Assembly: GCA_916613615.1 (NCBI GenBank) | Contig: OU744735.1 | Coordinates: 45,288,468 to 45,352,467, forward strand | From: Steromphala cineraria | Lineage: Eukaryota; Mollusca; Gastropoda; Trochida; Trochidae | DNA: 64,000 nucleotides | Direction: 5' to 3' | Shown here: one piece after another, positions 60,224 to 64,000 of the stretch | Layout: each line of letters starts with the position of its first letter | Numbering within the stretch: position 1 is the first letter of the stretch | Notes under the pieces: generated by a model | What the model was told of the DNA's origin: nothing | What the model saw: only the letters and a program-made list of their open reading frames with translations | Databases searched by the model: none | Program-made: the position numbers and the translations under genes

Positions 60224-61261
60224 CTGAAGAAAATGGGATCAGGAGTTCAGATACTTTTTACATTTTTAATTATCGGTCAATTCAGATACTTGAAGAATAA
60301 GGGTATTTACTATGTGTCACAATAACGACTCAAAGAAATCTTTGCATGAAAGGACGTTGATGTTAACACATTGGTACACGAATTTTTACTGACAGAGCAT
60401 TTTCCTGGATATCAAATCGCAACTCAGAAGGGGCGTCGCGTTGTCACGATAGAAACGCGTGAAACCAAATCGTGACATGTAGAACAAAGAAGGATTTAAT
60501 TCATAAGACTTATACAAATGCCATCTTGTGCCACCAAACAGTTTAATCGTCGAAGGGCAGTAGCTGGGTTTTAGATAATAATGGATCTTACTAAAACGAT
60601 AATATATGCTACGAACTGCGAGACAATGTCTTTAAATCAAATTGGCACTGTTTATGCGAGCGTACCATATTCGGTTAATCTACGCGTATTCATATGCCTA
60701 CAGCACATGATTATTAGGTGTTCCCACTAAAATGGTAGCCAGCATAGTTCGCTTAAAACCTGATAATTTCTTCTATCACAACGGGTAATCGGGAAGAATA
60801 ATGGGATGGTTGACCCTCTGAAGATTGTAGATTTGTCATAAAATACTGTTTATTTTGAAGAACATGAAGATTTACAAAAACGGTCTAAGGACCTTTCATA
60901 TTCCCTCCTATAAATTAACATTGACTGGTTTGCGAATCCTACAAAGTGCTGTTTTGACACCTGGTAAGGTCACTAACCGTCAATTGTATTTATCCAGAAA
61001 GCTGAATTGATTTAATAATGATTGTGTCTAAATTCAACACCTACTCTCAACTGAATACCGCTTAATCCCGAGACGATAACAACATATTTAAGATAGCCTG
61101 TAATAAAGAATGTACCTCTGCATGAAGTTAAATGTGTTGTCATGGTGATCATGGTTTTATATATTTAAAGGCATACAGTGACTGTCCCAATCGCGGAAAG
61201 ACCTTGCACTGTTGATGTTCACGTTCACTTGCCTGACAGGGTTTATTCTAGTGCAAATAGA

Positions 61262-61735
61262 ATGTAAGTAAAACTTGGTTATAATGCCACTATTTGTCCA
61301 CGAGAAAATATGGCACTATATCCAGGTTGGCATTACACCCAGGTAAGGCATTTAGAAACATGTTGGCAAAAAAGCCGGCCACTACATAAAGAACTGATGA
61401 ATATTGACAATCAATTTGAGGCAAGTATAGAATGTTACTCAAGTAATAAATGCCTATAAACCACCAATCAAAGTTCCTGTACAATATGCACCCAGTGTCA
61501 TTTGAGTTGAGCCATGCGAATTAACCTCACAACCAAGTTAAACAATATGCAATATTGGCATTAAAATCAGGGAATACTGACTTTTGTTCCACAAAGCATT
61601 GGCAATTGGCACTATATCCAGTTTGGCATTATAAACAGTGATTTATTAGGGCAGGAAATCGGTTCTGGCAAAAACATGGCATTATATCCAGTTTGGCATT
61701 ATAACCAGGGGCATTATAACCAGGGTTTGCTGTAA
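61262..61735. repeat. Element with repeated 'ggcattataaccagg' motifs
   Basis: 'acttggttataatgcc' at the left and 'ggcattataaccagggtttg' at the right suggest terminal inverted repeats. Internal copies (ggcactatatccaggttggc, ggcattatatccagtttggc) are clustered at both ends. It is MITE-like; the edges are approximate. Confidence 0.55.
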
Positions 61736-61883
61736 TTGGAATGTCATGCGGCCTATAGCATTCCGAAAACGAAAAGGATAATGTTGAAATTTCACTATGT
61801 AACATAAATGGAGAACCGTTTTGCATTATCATATTCGTATGCCGTACCCTAAGTTATCCGTAACAATTTTGGCAGGTCATTAA

Positions 61884-62239
61884 AGGGGCAGTAACACGTT
61901 TTTTTATAATTTTATATTTCAAATATTTCACTGATAATTGTGAGTTAATGCTAAATGTATTATATTGACAGTGTCAACAATCTCTTTACACAAACCAATC
62001 ATCCATAGTCAGAGGACAAAGTATGAAGTTTAACATAAAATCCATTGGCGGCCATTTTTTTTGAACACCTTTAATTCATTTTGTGTAAGAAAAATGAATC
62101 GCATGGCTAAACTTTATGTTATATGTTTGAATTATTACTGCTCAATTTAGTTTCAATACATTGTCTTTCAACTGGAACCATTTATTTTCATTTTCCTGAC
62201 ATCACCTAATATTCCCCCTAAAAACGTGCTACTGCCCCT
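61884..62239 (-). mobile_element. piggyBac-type MITE copy 4 (inverted)
   Basis: It is flanked by TTAA (61880-61883 and 62240-62243). The ends are AGGGGCAGTAACACGTTTTT and CGTGCTACTGCCCCT. The body marker is in the reverse orientation (ccattggcggccattttt) relative to the other three copies. Confidence 0.95.
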
Positions 62240-63249
62240 TTAAAGTGACCAGTGGTCAAAATTTCCAAAACATTAATTTTTATTCCGTCATTAGTGAGCA
62301 ACAGCTTTAGACCTACGTCATATTAATTTTGTTCCTGTGCATTAAGGCAATGTCAATGTGCTCATTTTGTTCTAAGAGAATTTATATTTTAATTGAAATT
62401 TTGAAAATTAGAATGATTTTTGGATGGTAAAACACGAACATATTCTTTGATCTAAACTAGAGAATTGTTTTGGATACCCATACTGTACTGCACCCCACCC
62501 GAACGAAAATCATATGTCCGCCCCTGCACTCCATGTCACTTTAAATCTCTGTGCAGCGAATATATGATTGATTACTCAGTACACAATATTGAGGCAACCT
62601 CGCGTTTAGTGTTCTGTTTGACTACCCCTTGACAGAATCGACACTGTTGGGAGTTTACGATATCAATATCAGGCTAGAGTCTATGGCACGAATGTTTGTT
62701 CTAGTTTAATCTCTTGCTATACATGATATAAGAGGAATTTGAAATGTATTATTCTGATCTACTTTTAAACCTTTAAGACAGATTTAAGTGATTTTGAGTT
62801 AACAGGTTTTAACATTCTTTCTCTGAAAATAATCATGCGGATTAAGCATAATGTGTAATTATTCATTCAGTAAGCATCTTGTGGTATTTGAATACATTTT
62901 TTTCAAACATCAACAATACTTTTAATACGTCACTTCATAAAGTAGAAAATTAAAAAAAACGTGTGTTCGGAATTAATATCCAGTCTATTCTACGTCCAAA
63001 TTTACTTTTAAAATAAACTACATATAAACCTTTATGTGAAAATAATATGTTAAACTCTGCACATTTTAAATAAACCTTTGAACATGCTGTAAACAGAGGA
63101 TTAAGATAATGACAGATATTATCGGAATGACACATCACTAGTGACAACTCGACAAATGATTGTCACAATGTAATCCAACACCCGAAGCTCTCAACCAAAA
63201 CAATTTACTGTCCGTTTAAAGGAATAAACATTAAATTTAGATCTCCTAC

Positions 63250-63350
63250 CTTGGTTTTCACTTAATGTCTTCTTGAAAAACACTTCGTAATTTGTTGTCT
63301 AGATAAATCGTCTGCAAGCTTTTAAAGTGTCACCAGTTTTTGGATTGTCG
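63250..63350 (-). other. Probable 5'UTR exon of gene D
   Basis: The minus strand reads ...gtgaaaaccaag|GTAGGAG, a good donor at 63249. Splicing to 60223 puts the ATG directly after the junction with an in-frame stop upstream. The 5' edge is not defined; an NRF-1-like motif lies just beyond it. Confidence 0.45.
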
Positions 63351-63382
63351 TCTGCTTAGAATAATTTCGTTACCAAGTGTTT

Positions 63383-63394
63383 TGCGCAGGCGCG
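63383..63394. promoter_or_regulatory. NRF-1-like motif near the gene D promoter
   Basis: tgcgcaggcgcg fits the palindromic NRF-1 consensus except at the central base. It is a rare CpG-containing block in AT-rich DNA, ~130 bp upstream of the leader-exon donor. It suggests a housekeeping-type promoter for gene D. Confidence 0.45.
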
Positions 63395-64000
63395 TAATAT
63401 CAAAACAATACCATCTCAAGTGGAAAACCATTACCTCCTTATAACATGATATCATATTAACTAAATTTAAACATATCTTATAGAAACTATTTACAGATAA
63501 TCGCTATTTAAAAAAAATTTTGACTAGTATTTTCATGAAAAGTCATCGCTATAGCGCAGAAATTCTTTATACGATCGCTTTATAAAGAGGGATTTGACAA
63601 GCAATATGAGGTACACCGCAACTCAAGCCACCCGAAACTAAAATGATTTTTGATTTACTGGACATATTGTTTGAAGAGATTAGTTCAATCGCGGTCATGG
63701 TGCAGAGAGATTTAGTTCTGTCGATACCTAGTAAAGCGTAAGTGACATGTTATATACAACCGTAACCCGTCACATTGGTCGAGAGGAATTGTATGTAAAT
63801 ATTTTGAGTGCTATGTATTGTGTCAATCGTTTTAAGTATTGATATTTTAAAACATATAAAATAATGTAAATGTTATCTTGGTATAATATCAGTAACTGTT
63901 CTTCACAGTAGGATAGCTAAATGAAATTTGTCAGGTAAAAGAGTTTAATCATACAGATAAGCTAATTAGAAATTAAGATTCATATCGATAATATTTTCAA
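63395..64000. other. Upstream of gene D, nothing recognised
   Basis: AT-rich sequence with no convincing frame, repeat or RNA gene. It may include more of the gene D promoter. Confidence 0.4.

Larger units (their letters stand above)
60224..63249 (-). other. Gene D intron 1
   Basis: This is intronic by the gene model, between the leader exon and the start-codon exon. It contains a 'ggcattataaccagg' repeat (61262-61735), MITE copy 4, and otherwise AT-rich sequence with no supported exon. Confidence 0.55.

Noticed and set aside
63365..63385. Half X-box (gttacc) for ciliary RFX regulation of gene D
   Set aside because: The second half-site is absent, so it does not support a ciliary gene call.

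Overview
This is animal nuclear DNA. It is AT-rich, with long intron-split genes, GT-AG splice sites, dense short inverted-repeat transposons and no bacterial gene organisation. The repeat types (TTAA-flanked MITEs, fold-back elements, a 'tatatagcgc...ctcaaggcgct' repeat, GACGG/GTGACC repeats) and the style of the proteins suggest a marine invertebrate, most likely a mollusc. The species is not identifiable from the window.

I reconstructed gene models by joining open frames at splice sites with matching phase. Gene A (+, 4200-30792) has a 2.47-kb first coding exon, nine well-supported downstream exons from 21.5 kb on, a small exon at 13998-14066 and a possible one at 17690-17754. It encodes an unrecognised protein of about 1,220-1,260 residues: a long disordered N-terminal half with an RVTF (PP1-docking-like) motif, and a compact C-terminal part spread over small exons. 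Gene B (+, 35337-48767) is a small secreted cysteine-rich peptide: exon 1 codes signal peptide plus Cys cluster, exon 2 is at 47980-48046 and a probable exon 3 at 48681-48767. Gene C (+, about 49954-50741) is the C-terminal beta-propeller exon of a TRIM/NHL-like protein, or a fragment of one. Gene D (-, 60223-52878, with a 5'UTR exon at about 63250) closes into a 283-residue unrecognised protein in six coding exons.

The most striking object is the 12-kb tandem array at 35449-47403. It has about 196 copies of a 61-bp unit made of the last ~46 nt of gene B exon 1 plus the first ~15 nt of its intron. Every intact copy therefore carries a consensus CAG|GTGAGT splice donor. The array has internal higher-order duplications of 23 to 33 units. 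The same kind of event, tandem amplification across an exon/intron junction, occurs twice more in gene A: a 98-bp unit carrying a 3' splice site (7 copies, 24183-24800) and a 208-bp duplication carrying another (29.44-29.85 kb). In all three cases reading frame singles out one junction as productive.

The rest is introns and intergenic DNA filled with transposon debris: four copies of one piggyBac-type MITE; a 3.2-kb element with ~120-bp terminal inverted repeats and a 5-bp target duplication (55197-58380) that contains a second, GCGAC-rich element and a 23-G run; a hairpin family ending in GAAACGTCG; a CATTCTCTCCCC fold-back family; a 44-bp-arm perfect palindrome; and a recent 394-bp tandem duplication.
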